Origin: Parvibacillus sp035426385
Lineage (GTDB): Bacteria; Bacteroidota; Bacteroidia; Chitinophagales; Saprospiraceae
Length of the DNA stretch: 64,000 nucleotides
Assembly (NCBI GenBank): GCA_035426385.1
Contig: DAOLZQ010000001.1
Location: forward strand, 62,001 to 126,000
Direction: 5' to 3'
The position numbers and the translations under genes are program-made. Below, piece after piece: positions 43,071-51,870 of the stretch; positions within the stretch are counted from its first letter, which is position 1; every line of letters starts with the position of its first letter. The notes under the pieces are model-generated. The model was not told the origin of the DNA. It made no database searches and saw nothing but the letters and a program-made list of their open reading frames with translations.

Positions 43071-43922
43071 TTATATACGTAATTGATCCAGATCGGCTGG
43101 CGTGCCCTGGAAGACATTGAAATCCACCGGTCGCTTAATGCCTTTTAAGCGCCCTCGGTCACTATGCTGCCAAATGGTCCACTTGTCGCCAGAGGGCAAA
43201 ATGAGTTCAGGAACGTGATAGTGGGCAATCCATAGTGTATATGCTGAAAAATCTTCTGCGAGGTAGGTCTCATAAAATCTCTTAGAGGAATATAATATTG
43301 GCTTTTTACCAATTTTAGATTCAACTGTTTGAAGCCACTCATAAACATTTTGGTGAATAGTCTCTGCATCTGCTCCACCTGTAATCTCTACATCACACAC
43401 CGGCAATAAATCACCATCCGAAAGTTCTACTGTTTTCAAAAATAGCTCTGCCTGCATTTTACCGCTTTTATTTGGCAGCAGATAATGATAAGCTCCGCGA
43501 ATCAGACCAATCTTGCCTGCTTCCTCCCAATTAGTAAGGAAATAAGGATCCTTGCGGGTTTTACCCTCCGTTGCTTTTATAAATACAAACTGAATGGATG
43601 GGTTATTGCTTAGGCAACCGTCTAATTTTTTCCAATCAATCTTGCCTTGATGCAGTGAAATATCTATTCCCTGGATGGGATATAGGGTCGGTATCTTGAT
43701 CCCAAATTGGTCATTTTGAATATAAAATCGGGAAGAGTTGCTTGCCTTAAGTTCATTGAAACACCCGGTCCAATGCATCCAAAGCATCACCCCCAGCAGC
43801 ACGCAAGTAGCAGTGAGGATTATATTTCGTTCTCCCGCTTTAATCCTTGAAGGAGACGGTGATTTAGTCCTCGTCTGCTTCGTTTTTTTTCCACTGTTGG
43901 GTTTAAGGACATTTCGGGCCAT
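43071..43922 (-). CDS. Membrane-anchored glycoside hydrolase family 25 muramidase
   Basis: About 283 residues. A basic Lys/Ser/Arg-rich N-terminus (1-30) precedes one membrane segment (about 34-53) and a GH25 lysozyme domain (about 80-283). It cuts the MurNAc-GlcNAc bond. Catalytic acids fit D in IQGIDISLHQG (about 87) and E in VCDVEITGG. FIKATEG, YHYLLP and the final WQHSDRGRLKGIKRPVDFNVF are family marks. ATG 43922 is used; the frame opens with TTG at 43949. mpl follows by 10 bp. Confidence 0.92.
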   Translation of the reverse strand: MARNVLKPNSGKKTKQTRTKSPSPSRIKAGERNIILTATCVLLGVMLWMHWTGCFNELKASNSSRFYIQNDQFGIKIPTLYPIQGIDISLHQGKIDWKKLDGCLSNNPSIQFVFIKATEGKTRKDPYFLTNWEEAGKIGLIRGAYHYLLPNKSGKMQAELFLKTVELSDGDLLPVCDVEITGGADAETIHQNVYEWLQTVESKIGKKPILYSSKRFYETYLAEDFSAYTLWIAHYHVPELILPSGDKWTIWQHSDRGRLKGIKRPVDFNVFQGTPADLDQLRI

Positions 43923-43997
43923 AATAATAATATCGCCCAAATATAACAACTATTTGTAATATGTAATTATAGTTATTTTCAGTAGAGGTTATTTCGT

Positions 43998-44489
43998 TCA
44001 TTCAGAGTTGGATCCATACCTATAAGTATAGTTTATCAGACTTTTCTTTTCTAGCCCCCATCCGGTTACTGTGAGGTACCCTTCAAACCTAATATTTAAT
44101 TTACTATCGGTGATACCATTTATCAAAATTGATCCAATATTACTAAAGAATTCATTGTCTTTAAAAGTGACAGGTATGTTAACCGGAAGAGAAAACTCAC
44201 TCATTGCCGGAATTTTCGTCTCGGTATCCTGATGGATATGAGTTATTTTATGATCATTGATAAATACATCAAAATCTATATTCCTTAATCCCATTCTTAT
44301 CGGATTGGGATTTTTTAGGATTAGTTCTCCATTAATATCAAATGAAATCGGTGATTGCAGATGTAGATTTGTAAGGCTTATGCGATCCACCCGGATGAAC
44401 TTGGGGTATACATATCCCAGGCGAACATATAGAAATAAAAGCACCACAATAAGGGTGCAACATATGATGAATAGCCAGCGTTTTGTCAT
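43998..44489 (-). CDS. LEA type 2 (WHy domain) protein
   Basis: A 163-residue protein with one N-terminal membrane segment (about residues 6-24) and a single LEA_2/WHy beta-sandwich domain (about 33-150: SLTNLHLQSPISFDINGELILKNPNPIRMGL, IPAMSEFSLPVNIPVTF). These domains are found in plants and bacteria and are linked to desiccation and cold tolerance, with unclear mechanism. It is 75 bp upstream of the GH25 gene on the same strand. It is unrelated in sequence to the 11-mer LEA-like protein at 9153. Confidence 0.85.
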   Translation of the reverse strand: MTKRWLFIICCTLIVVLLFLYVRLGYVYPKFIRVDRISLTNLHLQSPISFDINGELILKNPNPIRMGLRNIDFDVFINDHKITHIHQDTETKIPAMSEFSLPVNIPVTFKDNEFFSNIGSILINGITDSKLNIRFEGYLTVTGWGLEKKSLINYTYRYGSNSE

Positions 44490-44619
44490 ATAATCGTGTA
44501 GTAGGGACCAAATGTACTTAGAATAGATCAGTGCTCGATAATTGGAGTACTATCTTTCCGTTGAAAATAGATAATTTTGGCCCTTCGTTACCTAAATAGT
44601 AAAATAGACCAATCTCAAT

Positions 44620-45003
44620 ATGCAATCAATTAAAAGTTTTAAAATTCAATCCACGTTGGTAATGTTTTTAATAGTATTGCTTTCTGCTTCTTCTTGTACA
44701 TACAACAAAGAGGAAATTTTATATGGAAATGAATGTAATCTTACCACAGTTACTTATTCTGGAAATATTGCACCTTTGATAAGCACTAAATGTGCACAAT
44801 GTCACAATGATGACCGCTATGAGAGCGATATTAAATTAAACTCCTACGTTAGGATGAAAGAAGCTGTAAATCATAGCTGGCTACTTGGGTCAATCCGGCA
44901 CCAGAGTGGATATGCAGCCATGCCTCAGGATGCGCCTATGCTTAGTGAATGTGCTATCAAGCAACTTACTGCCTGGATTGACAGTGGTGCACCGAATAAT
45001 TAA
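44620..45003 (+). CDS. Small c-type cytochrome lipoprotein
   Basis: A 127-residue lipoprotein: lipobox SASSC (C26), then one heme c site C58-A-Q-C61-H62 (TKCAQCHND) and a distal methionine at M101 (GYAAMPQ). The heme would be bound in the periplasm. The short domain (about 75 residues after the heme) resembles a DUF1924- or SCO-type monohaem cytochrome, with electron partner unknown. It precedes the LptF/G permease gene by 20 bp (45003 to 45024), so the two may be co-transcribed, although a functional link is not evident. Confidence 0.85.
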   Translation: MQSIKSFKIQSTLVMFLIVLLSASSCTYNKEEILYGNECNLTTVTYSGNIAPLISTKCAQCHNDDRYESDIKLNSYVRMKEAVNHSWLLGSIRHQSGYAAMPQDAPMLSECAIKQLTAWIDSGAPNN

Positions 45004-45023
45004 GATATTGCATTCAAATATTG

Positions 45024-46670
45024 ATGAAGGTTAGAGCATTAGATAAAATGATAGTAAAGGGGATAATTTCCCCTTTTATTGTTACTTTCTTTATTGCCCT
45101 CTTTATCCTCACTATGCAATTCCTTTGGGTCTGGATAGATGAACTGGTGGGAAAGGGAGTCGGAGTATTGATCATTCTTGAGCTTTTATTTTATCTCCTT
45201 TTATCTTTCTTTCCAATGGCCTTTCCCATAGCTATTTTGCTTAGCTCCGTGATGCTTATGGGAGGATATGCCGAGAGATATGAGTTGTCCAGTATGACCT
45301 CAGCCGGGATCCCTTTGCTTCGTATCATGCGACCACTGATAGTTTTCGCTATTTTCACTGCCGGACTTTCATTTATCTTTTCTAATTATCTATGGCCTAT
45401 TGCCAATCTAAAATATAGAAGCAGACTGATAGATATCCGAAACCAAAAGCCCACATTAAGCATTCAGAAAGGCGTCTTCAACCACGATTTCAGTGGAATT
45501 GTGATGAGGGTGGGTGATAAGAAAGAGGATGACCGTACTGTATCTGATGTAATGCTCTATGATAATCAGACTCAACTCGACAAGATCAATTTGCTAGTTG
45601 CACGTAGTGGAGAGATGTACACTGATAACACAGATGGAGCTTTCGTGATGAATCTCAGAGATGGTCATCAATATCAGGAGTTGGTGCCTGGTAGTAGTGC
45701 TCAAGAGGCAAAGTATCCCTTTGTAAGAACCAATTTTAAGACTTTCTCTAAACGGTTTGATCTAAGTCAATTTGATTTTAATCGAACGGACGAAAGTCTG
45801 TATAAAACTCATCAGGCTATGTTGAGTGTGAGGCAACTGACACATGCGTCTGATTCAATACAAAATAGAATCAGTGACTCTGAATCTGAATTACTCAAGC
45901 AACTTAAGTTCTCACTAAAGCCTCGCTTTACTTCTGTGATTCCGATAGATGAGGAACTGCGTAGAGAAGCCATGTCAATTCAGAAAGTAAGGACTGATAC
46001 GACGTCTGTCACTAGTTCGAGAGGATTGAACCAATTTCGAAGGCAAATAGCACTACAACATGGAGAGGATACTTCGGTGGTAGCGAAAATTCAGGCTGAG
46101 CGTGAAGCAAATTCAATTCAGTCATTTTTTCAAATGCCGGCACCTTCAAACCCTATTATTTTTAAAGACCTACTCATAGAGAGATTAAAAGATCCTGTTG
46201 TAAATCAAGGGTTGGGACTTCTGAAATCTGCTTCTAACAATGTGCAGTTGCAAGCCCGACTCTACGAAAGCGATTATCTGGCGAAGCAGAAACATTTATA
46301 TGAGATGAATCTTAAATTTGCGTGGGCGATGATGTGCGTCGTATTTCTATTTATCGGAGCGCCCATGGGTGCTATAGTACGCAAAGGAGGATTTGGATAC
46401 CCGCTTTTGGTGGCTATTATTTTTTATATGGTATTTCAGATATTGACTACTTCCATGAAAAAATCTGTGGACAGTATGGTTATCTCCGGTGGTTTTGCTC
46501 CTTGGGTTCCGGTGATAGTAATGGCGATTATTGGTAGCCTCCTTACTCGGAGTGCTGGTCTGGATAATATGATCAATTTAGATAGATTTACGAGTAGGCT
46601 TAATGCGCTATTTCTGCAGATAAGTGCTTGGTATGATCGAAAAACAGTGGGTCTAATGAAGCGGAAATAA
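45024..46670 (+). CDS. LptF/LptG family permease (YjgP/YjgQ)
   Basis: A 548-residue inner-membrane permease of the LPS export system that works with LptB2 to move lipopolysaccharide from the inner membrane. Three N-terminal helices (about 10-130), a periplasmic region (about 135-430) that is enlarged by a helical, glutamine-rich insert, and three C-terminal helices (about 440-530) fit the family. The insert (about 280-400) makes it longer than the typical 360-400 residues. The ATG at 45024 is used; TTG at 45021 precedes it. Which of LptF and LptG it is cannot be told from sequence. Confidence 0.85.
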   Translation: MKVRALDKMIVKGIISPFIVTFFIALFILTMQFLWVWIDELVGKGVGVLIILELLFYLLLSFFPMAFPIAILLSSVMLMGGYAERYELSSMTSAGIPLLRIMRPLIVFAIFTAGLSFIFSNYLWPIANLKYRSRLIDIRNQKPTLSIQKGVFNHDFSGIVMRVGDKKEDDRTVSDVMLYDNQTQLDKINLLVARSGEMYTDNTDGAFVMNLRDGHQYQELVPGSSAQEAKYPFVRTNFKTFSKRFDLSQFDFNRTDESLYKTHQAMLSVRQLTHASDSIQNRISDSESELLKQLKFSLKPRFTSVIPIDEELRREAMSIQKVRTDTTSVTSSRGLNQFRRQIALQHGEDTSVVAKIQAEREANSIQSFFQMPAPSNPIIFKDLLIERLKDPVVNQGLGLLKSASNNVQLQARLYESDYLAKQKHLYEMNLKFAWAMMCVVFLFIGAPMGAIVRKGGFGYPLLVAIIFYMVFQILTTSMKKSVDSMVISGGFAPWVPVIVMAIIGSLLTRSAGLDNMINLDRFTSRLNALFLQISAWYDRKTVGLMKRK

Positions 46671-46698
46671 AAAAAGCAGGCTAGGGAGCCTGCTTTTG
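46669..46698. terminator. Bidirectional terminator between the permease and tRNA-His
   Basis: AGCAGGCT AGGG AGCCTGCT, an 8-bp perfect stem, with an A run on one side and a T run on the other. It can end both the plus-strand permease and the minus-strand tRNA-His transcripts. Confidence 0.85.
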
Positions 46699-46702
46699 CT
46701 AG

Positions 46703-46777
<75 letters not shown>

Positions 46778-46789
46778 AAATTTAGTCGG

Positions 46790-46797
46790 CAAAGATA
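46790..46797 (-). promoter_or_regulatory. -7 element of the tRNA-His promoter
   Basis: Minus-strand TATCTTTG, 13 bases before the tRNA 5' end. Confidence 0.45.
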
Positions 46798-46849
46798 TAA
46801 TTATCTTTTATTTTAAGAACATCATTTTAATAAATTCCCATGAAACCCG

Positions 46850-46857
46850 TATATTTG
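46850..46857 (+). promoter_or_regulatory. -7 element of the sod gene
   Basis: TATATTTG, 16 bases before the ATG at 46874; the transcript would have a very short leader. No TTG at the usual distance. Confidence 0.4.
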
Positions 46858-46873
46858 GATAAAACACATATAT

Positions 46874-47602
46874 ATGAACAAGCGTGATTTTATAAGAAAT
46901 TTTGGATTTACCACTTTAGGTATCATGGGGAGTAGGATGCTAATGAAAGCTAATACTTCAATATTTGAACAAGATAAAAGTGAATATTTTCCATCTGAAG
47001 GTGTTTTCACTTTACCACCATTAGGGTATGCCTATAATGCGCTGGAACCGAATATTGATGCCCAAACAATGGAAATCCACTACACAAAGCACCATCAGGG
47101 TTATGTCAATAACCTTAACGATGCCATCAAAGACAAACCCCAGGCTTCATGGTCTTTAGAAAAGCTTTGTCTAAATGCCTCTGCCTCAAATGAGGCCATT
47201 CGCAATAATGCTGGCGGACATTACAATCACTCCATGTTTTGGCAGTGGTTATCGCCTACACCTCAGGTATTGAAAGAAGGTGCTTTGAAAAATTCAATAG
47301 TAGCAAATTTTGGCTCTGTCGACGCTTTTATGGAAAAATTTGAGTCTGCAGCTAAAAAAAGGTTTGGCTCAGGTTGGGCCTGGTTGGTAAAAGGCGATAA
47401 TGGGAAACTGTATATTTATTCTACACCAAATCAGGATAATCCACTCATGAAAAAATTGGGTTATAAAGGCCGGCCTTTGTTGGGAGTGGATGTTTGGGAG
47501 CACGCGTATTATTTAAAATACCAAAATAAAAGAGCAGATTACCTCAAAAACTTTTGGAATATAGTGAACTGGGATAGGGTAGCAGCACTACATGGAAAAT
47601 AA
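46874..47602 (+). CDS. sod: Iron/manganese superoxide dismutase, probably exported
   Basis: A 242-residue Fe/Mn superoxide dismutase that converts superoxide to hydrogen peroxide. Metal ligands are H69 (EIHYTKHH), H119 (HYNHSMFW), D206 and H210 (DVWEHAYY). The usual length is about 200; this one has a roughly 40-residue N-terminal extension beginning MNKRDFIRNFGFTTLGIMGSR, which looks like a signal with a KR instead of RR pair, so Tat-like export is possible. The extension contains no cysteine. It has its own -7 element and tRNA genes on both sides. Confidence 0.93.
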   Translation: MNKRDFIRNFGFTTLGIMGSRMLMKANTSIFEQDKSEYFPSEGVFTLPPLGYAYNALEPNIDAQTMEIHYTKHHQGYVNNLNDAIKDKPQASWSLEKLCLNASASNEAIRNNAGGHYNHSMFWQWLSPTPQVLKEGALKNSIVANFGSVDAFMEKFESAAKKRFGSGWAWLVKGDNGKLYIYSTPNQDNPLMKKLGYKGRPLLGVDVWEHAYYLKYQNKRADYLKNFWNIVNWDRVAALHGK

Positions 47603-47617
47603 ATTAGTGCTGGCTGC

Positions 47618-47647
47618 TTTGTAATTTCAATTTATACTTTACTTTTG
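47618..47647 (+). promoter_or_regulatory. Promoter of tRNA-Ser
   Basis: TTTG at 47618-47621, an 18-base spacer and TACTTTTG at 47640-47647, 28 bases before the tRNA. Confidence 0.7.
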
Positions 47648-47675
47648 CGTCCACATTTTCGGATGTACCATGTCA

Positions 47676-47760
47676 GGAGAGATGGCAGAGTGGTTTAATG
47701 CGGCGGTCTTGAAAACCGTTGACTGTAATAGGTCCCGGGGTTCGAATCCCTGTCTCTCCG
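47676..47760 (+). tRNA. tRNA-Ser (anticodon TGA)
   Basis: An 85-base class II cloverleaf with a long variable arm (GTTGACTGTAATAGGTCC region). The acceptor is GGAGAGA/TCTCTCC, discriminator G. The anticodon loop is CTTGAAA. No CCA is encoded. It has its own promoter and a terminator after it. Confidence 0.95.
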
Positions 47761-47773
47761 CAATCAATAGGTA

Positions 47774-47800
47774 AGTCCACCGCAAGGTGGGCTTTTTTTT
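47774..47800 (+). terminator. Terminator after tRNA-Ser
   Basis: AGTCCACC GCAA GGTGGGCT, an 8-bp stem (one wobble) with a GNRA loop, followed by eight T. Confidence 0.88.
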
Positions 47801-48077
47801 GCACTGTTGAATTCAAGGAAGAGCTTTGCGCGAAATCAATGCAATAGAATAAAGCGAGTGAAAGGTGCAACTCATTTTATCGTTGAACTCCTTTCCTCCT
47901 TTTAGGAATCATATATTATAATCCTCCTCAAATCTTTATAATATCTTCCTGGGTACTTTTTTTTATTTTCAACTTAGTTAACTAGATGTCAGTAAACTAC
48001 TTATCTCATTAGGAAAGGTCAGTGAACCTCCTAAAATGAATGGTTTTGCAGTATATTGTGAGAAAAATAGGAGGATA

Positions 48078-48578
48078 ATGCAAAAAATAGCTGTTTTTCC
48101 AGGTTCATTTGACCCGATCACTATAGGGCATTATAATTTAGTAAAAAGGGCACTACCACTTTTTGATAAGATTATTGTAGCTGTTGGTATTAATAATACA
48201 AAGGAATACCTTTTCTCTTTGGAAAAACGAATGGAATGGCTCCAATTAGTATTTAGTGAATTTCCAAAAGTCGAAATAGATCAGTTTGTGGGTCTTACTG
48301 CCTCTTATTGCGAATCACGTAAGGCAGATTTTATCCTCCGTGGTCTAAGAAATGCGGCAGACTTTGACTATGAGAAAACAATCAGCCAGGTAAATAATGT
48401 ATTGAGTCATGGGATAGAGACTATATTTCTGATTAGTAGTCCAAAGGACAGTCACATCAGCTCCTCCATCGTGAGAGAGATTATCAGAGGTCAAGGCCAA
48501 GTGTCAGACTTCTTGCCCCCTGAGGTAGATGTATATAGGACTAAAGCAGCAGTAAGCGATTTAAAAACGTTCAAGTAG
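48078..48578 (+). CDS. coaD: Phosphopantetheine adenylyltransferase (PPAT)
   Basis: A 166-residue enzyme of coenzyme A synthesis that adds AMP to 4'-phosphopantetheine. It has the nucleotidyltransferase motif TIGH (residues 15-18, in GSFDPITIGHYNL) and the second motif ISSSIVREI near residue 129-137. The frame is open from 48036, but ATG 48078 gives the normal family N-terminus and is preceded by AGGAGG. The Shine-Dalgarno match is the clearest in the window, although its spacing (three bases) is short. It is followed by the sigma factor gene 27 bp later. Confidence 0.93.
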   Translation: MQKIAVFPGSFDPITIGHYNLVKRALPLFDKIIVAVGINNTKEYLFSLEKRMEWLQLVFSEFPKVEIDQFVGLTASYCESRKADFILRGLRNAADFDYEKTISQVNNVLSHGIETIFLISSPKDSHISSSIVREIIRGQGQVSDFLPPEVDVYRTKAAVSDLKTFK

Positions 48579-48605
48579 AGAGAAGAAAATAATGTAATGT
48601 AACTA

Positions 48606-49160
48606 ATGGATTACGTGGTGCCCCTTGGTTTGGAGAATAATGACTTGATACTTGCCTGCCAAAGGCAGGAAGAATGGGCCATTAGAAAAGTATATGAGGA
48701 AAATTATGGCATGATGATGTCTGTTTGTTTGCGGTTTGCCGGGGGAGAGAATGATGCTTTGGATCTACTACATGATGGATACATAAAAGTCATCAGGAAC
48801 TTTAATAAATTTCAGGCCGGTACTTCGCTCATTTCATGGTTACATAGAGTTATGGTAAATAGTTGTATTGATCATTATCGTAAGATGTCCCGTCGTAAGA
48901 CAGAGAATATTGATCAAGTCTATTCACTCCAGACCTTAGATCCTGATGCGGTGAGTAATTATACGGAACAGGAAATCTTAAATTGTATTCAGAAATTGAG
49001 CCCAACATATAGAACTGTTTTCGTGCTCTATGCCATCGAAGGCTATTCTCACAAGGAAATTGCTGGAGAATTGGGAGTCACTGAAAGCACTTCAAGATCA
49101 AACTTGGTAAAAGCCAGATTTAAATTACAAGAGCTTTTAAAGAACCTGGAATCAAAATGA
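48606..49160 (+). CDS. ECF-family RNA polymerase sigma factor
   Basis: A 184-residue ECF sigma factor. Region 2 (about residues 25-95, with DLLHDGYIKVIRNFNKF) binds the -10 element and core polymerase; region 4 (about 125-180, with LSPTYRTVFVLYAIEGYSHKEIAGELGVTE) binds the -35 region. Sigma factors of this group often respond to envelope stress. The next gene overlaps it by four bases and encodes a membrane protein with a cytoplasmic N-terminus, a likely anti-sigma partner. No autoregulated promoter could be identified. Confidence 0.92.
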   Translation: MDYVVPLGLENNDLILACQRQEEWAIRKVYEENYGMMMSVCLRFAGGENDALDLLHDGYIKVIRNFNKFQAGTSLISWLHRVMVNSCIDHYRKMSRRKTENIDQVYSLQTLDPDAVSNYTEQEILNCIQKLSPTYRTVFVLYAIEGYSHKEIAGELGVTESTSRSNLVKARFKLQELLKNLESK

Positions 49161-50788
49161 AATCAGAAAAATTATTTGATAAGAAAGTTGCGGATAAATT
49201 ATCCGTGATTCATATAACTGATCCTGCAAACGCTTGGGAGCAGTTTATGGCACATCACCACAAGTCAAATCTGGAGAAGGCATTTCTATTTGATCAGGCG
49301 GTCAAGGGTCATACATCTCCACTTGTAAATACGGATATAAATGGTCATTGGGAAATTTTCTCAAATAAATTTCAATATGAATCAGGACTGGATGCACAAC
49401 TATTTGACAAGCAAATTAGAACCAAAGTAGCGGGTGATTATCTGGCAGTTGGAAATTCAATAGGTGGTGCTATTCCTGATTTCTTGCTTCGCCAAAGAAG
49501 GAACACTCAATTGCGCATATTTAAATCAATGGAAGTTGCTGCAATTTTTATGGTATTCTTCCTTGCATGGTATACTCTTGTACCCCATTTCGCTAATTCA
49601 AATTTTGGTAAAATAGCAATCCAAGACAATTCTCAAAATAGCTCTTCTTCTTCTTCTTTGGCAAGTACCGATAAATTTGAATCTGTACAAAAAATAACTA
49701 GTGAGAAAGATAAGGATAAATCAAATCGTGTAAAAAGTAACACACTGTTAGTAGAAAGTAATGTTGGGATAGACCAAAGTGACAATAAACTAAGTGCGCA
49801 ATATAACAGTAAGATAAATAGGGCGCCTAGCTCAACACACCTGATTGCTTCCTCAGAAATACAAATTGAAAATCAAACTTTAGAGATTTCCTCTTCCGAA
49901 TCGAGGTTACAAAGCGGCAGTCAAAAAGGAGCAAATTCGTGGGCTGCAAGAGAAACGCAAGTGTATTCCAGAAATAATGAATCAGGTGCACCCATTCCAA
50001 ATAGCACCTCTGTCTCATCTTTGCCCGCTTATAGGTTTGATCTTAGTATGTTAGAATCAAAAGATAGTGATCCAGTCTCTTTGTTTACAAACGATAATTT
50101 CGGGACATTACTTAATACATTCAATAATACAGTGAACAAGAAAATAGGAATTATTTCAAAAATTATGCTTGGCTTCCACGTGGGCCCGGTAATAGACAGA
50201 GTTACTACCCCTATTTCGAATTTTGCCGGCAAAAAGAATTATTCTCGTGGAATTTACAATAATCTGGCAGGAATAAATGTGGAGATTGAGAACAGATGGG
50301 TCAATGTTGAAACCGGGATTAATTATTCCTATAAGAATTATGGTGTCAATCAACAAGATGGCTCCAAAGGACATTTTGTTAACATACCACTTAGCTTGAA
50401 GAAGAGTATGCTCGTTCGAAAATCTATTCGGCCATACATAAAAATAGGCCCGGACATTAACTTTATATTGAGTAGTAATGTAAAGCCGGAACAAGTGCGC
50501 CGAGAATCTCTAAACCTAGAATATTATGCACCTAGTAAAAATTATGTCGATAAAGCACCTGTGAAAAGCGGCATTCTAAATGGCGGAAATTTGAGTGACA
50601 ACTCCTATTTTGGAATTCACGGTGCAATTGGTATTGAAGCAAATCTCTCCGAAACTGTACAAATTTCTGTTGAAGTTAGCCAACAGTTCAATCCTTTCCA
50701 GAATGGTCTTGGTATAAATGATCAGAAGTTTACCCAGACAGCTGCAAGCATCGGATTGAAAAAGAGAATTTATGAAAACTATTATTAA
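49157..50788 (+). CDS. Sigma-factor partner: membrane-anchored protein with cytoplasmic repeats and a C-terminal barrel-like domain
   Basis: A 543-residue protein. The cytoplasmic N-terminus has two and a half repeats of the FDxxVxxKL...WExF type (residues 7-30, 45-69, 83-95). A membrane segment lies at about 124-143. It is followed by a Ser/Asn/Gln-rich linker (about 150-330). The C-terminal part (about 345-543) has the alternating pattern of an outer-membrane beta-barrel (GVNVEIENRWVNVETGINYSY, then HGAIGIEANLSETVQISVEVS) and ends in aromatic residues. The ATG overlaps the sigma factor stop by four bases. An anti-sigma/outer-membrane sensor role is inferred from order; no zinc-binding anti-sigma motif is present. 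Confidence 0.8.
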   Translation: MKSEKLFDKKVADKLSVIHITDPANAWEQFMAHHHKSNLEKAFLFDQAVKGHTSPLVNTDINGHWEIFSNKFQYESGLDAQLFDKQIRTKVAGDYLAVGNSIGGAIPDFLLRQRRNTQLRIFKSMEVAAIFMVFFLAWYTLVPHFANSNFGKIAIQDNSQNSSSSSSLASTDKFESVQKITSEKDKDKSNRVKSNTLLVESNVGIDQSDNKLSAQYNSKINRAPSSTHLIASSEIQIENQTLEISSSESRLQSGSQKGANSWAARETQVYSRNNESGAPIPNSTSVSSLPAYRFDLSMLESKDSDPVSLFTNDNFGTLLNTFNNTVNKKIGIISKIMLGFHVGPVIDRVTTPISNFAGKKNYSRGIYNNLAGINVEIENRWVNVETGINYSYKNYGVNQQDGSKGHFVNIPLSLKKSMLVRKSIRPYIKIGPDINFILSSNVKPEQVRRESLNLEYYAPSKNYVDKAPVKSGILNGGNLSDNSYFGIHGAIGIEANLSETVQISVEVSQQFNPFQNGLGINDQKFTQTAASIGLKKRIYENYY

Positions 50789-50966
50789 ATTGTATTGTTT
50801 CATAATTGTCTTAGTTAGTTGATAGTCAGATTGGTATATATTCGGAATAACTAACTCCGTTGGGAATTTTTAACATATTTTTTTATAAAAGTTATTAAAA
50901 ATGTGAAACCTTTCTACATTTTAAACGTCTTAGTTGAAATCATTTTAAAATTAAATTAGTGTTCTT

Positions 50967-51851
50967 ATGAAGAAATTTATTGGTTATTTAAATTTATTGC
51001 TATTGGTCGGAACCATGGCATTTATAACAAGTTGTGAATCTGACCCGGTAAAACCGGACGTAAATGCACCTACATTAACTGAGAAGCATGATGCTACTGT
51101 CACTACCGACGCACAACCAGCAAGCAGTGAAGTTGAATTCAAACTGTCGGGCGTTAAAGGGTCCAGTGTATTGAAATCTTTAAAAGTTACCGAAAATGGA
51201 GCTCCACTTCCTGTAAGCAGATTCTCATTTGATGGTGCTAGCCAACCTTCCAACATATTTGTCCTTAATTCAACCTATACGGATGGATTTACTGATGAAG
51301 TGTTGAAAATTAGACTACCAGATTCTACTGGTTCTTTTGTATATGCTTTTGACCTTACTGATGCAAACGGTAAAAATGATGTAGTATCAGTTACTGTAAA
51401 AGTAGAGGGTCTTCGAATTATTACGTCAGATACACTATACAACTCTCTCGGACCATTAGCCGGTGGACTAGAGTTTGTAAATGGTAAACATATCATAAAG
51501 GGTACTGATGTAACCGGATGGAAAGGCGCTCACATTAAAGATGCCGGTAATAGCGGAGATGCTAACAACCACCCATGGTTAGGTTCAATCGTGGCTTGGG
51601 ATGGTACTTCATTGCGTAAACCTTCAACAGTAGTTAATTTTGATGGTATTGTAAATACCAAGCAAATCGAAACTATTCATGCTGCAGGAACTGACATTAC
51701 AAGCTTGAAACTTAATGTAGGTGATGTCTTCACAGCATACAGAGATGGGATATATTTCCTAGTTAAGGTTATCCAGGTTAAAGATGATGGCAAGGATACA
51801 GGTACGAATTCTAACCTTGATTACTCAAGGTATTTGATCAAGACAAAATAA
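50967..51851 (+). CDS. Lipoprotein of unknown function
   Basis: A 294-residue lipoprotein: signal peptide, lipobox FITSC (C23), then a Thr/Pro/Asp-rich region and Ig-like beta sandwiches (about 55-150, SEVEFKLSGVKGSSVLKSLKVTENGAP and FTDEVLKIRLPDSTGS). A second half (about 160-294) ends KVIQVKDDGKDTGTNSNLDYSRYLIKTK. I recognise no catalytic motif or named family. It is monocistronic and followed by a strong terminator. Surface binding is a guess. Confidence 0.75.
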   Translation: MKKFIGYLNLLLLVGTMAFITSCESDPVKPDVNAPTLTEKHDATVTTDAQPASSEVEFKLSGVKGSSVLKSLKVTENGAPLPVSRFSFDGASQPSNIFVLNSTYTDGFTDEVLKIRLPDSTGSFVYAFDLTDANGKNDVVSVTVKVEGLRIITSDTLYNSLGPLAGGLEFVNGKHIIKGTDVTGWKGAHIKDAGNSGDANNHPWLGSIVAWDGTSLRKPSTVVNFDGIVNTKQIETIHAAGTDITSLKLNVGDVFTAYRDGIYFLVKVIQVKDDGKDTGTNSNLDYSRYLIKTK

Positions 51852-51870
51852 TCTAATTTGATTATTTGGA

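Noticed and set aside
43061..43117. Extension of mpl to 43117
   Set aside because: It overlaps the GH25 gene and does not match the family N-terminus.
48036..48077. Upstream start of coaD at 48036
   Set aside because: The extra 14 residues do not match PPAT, and the AGGAGG lies before the downstream ATG.
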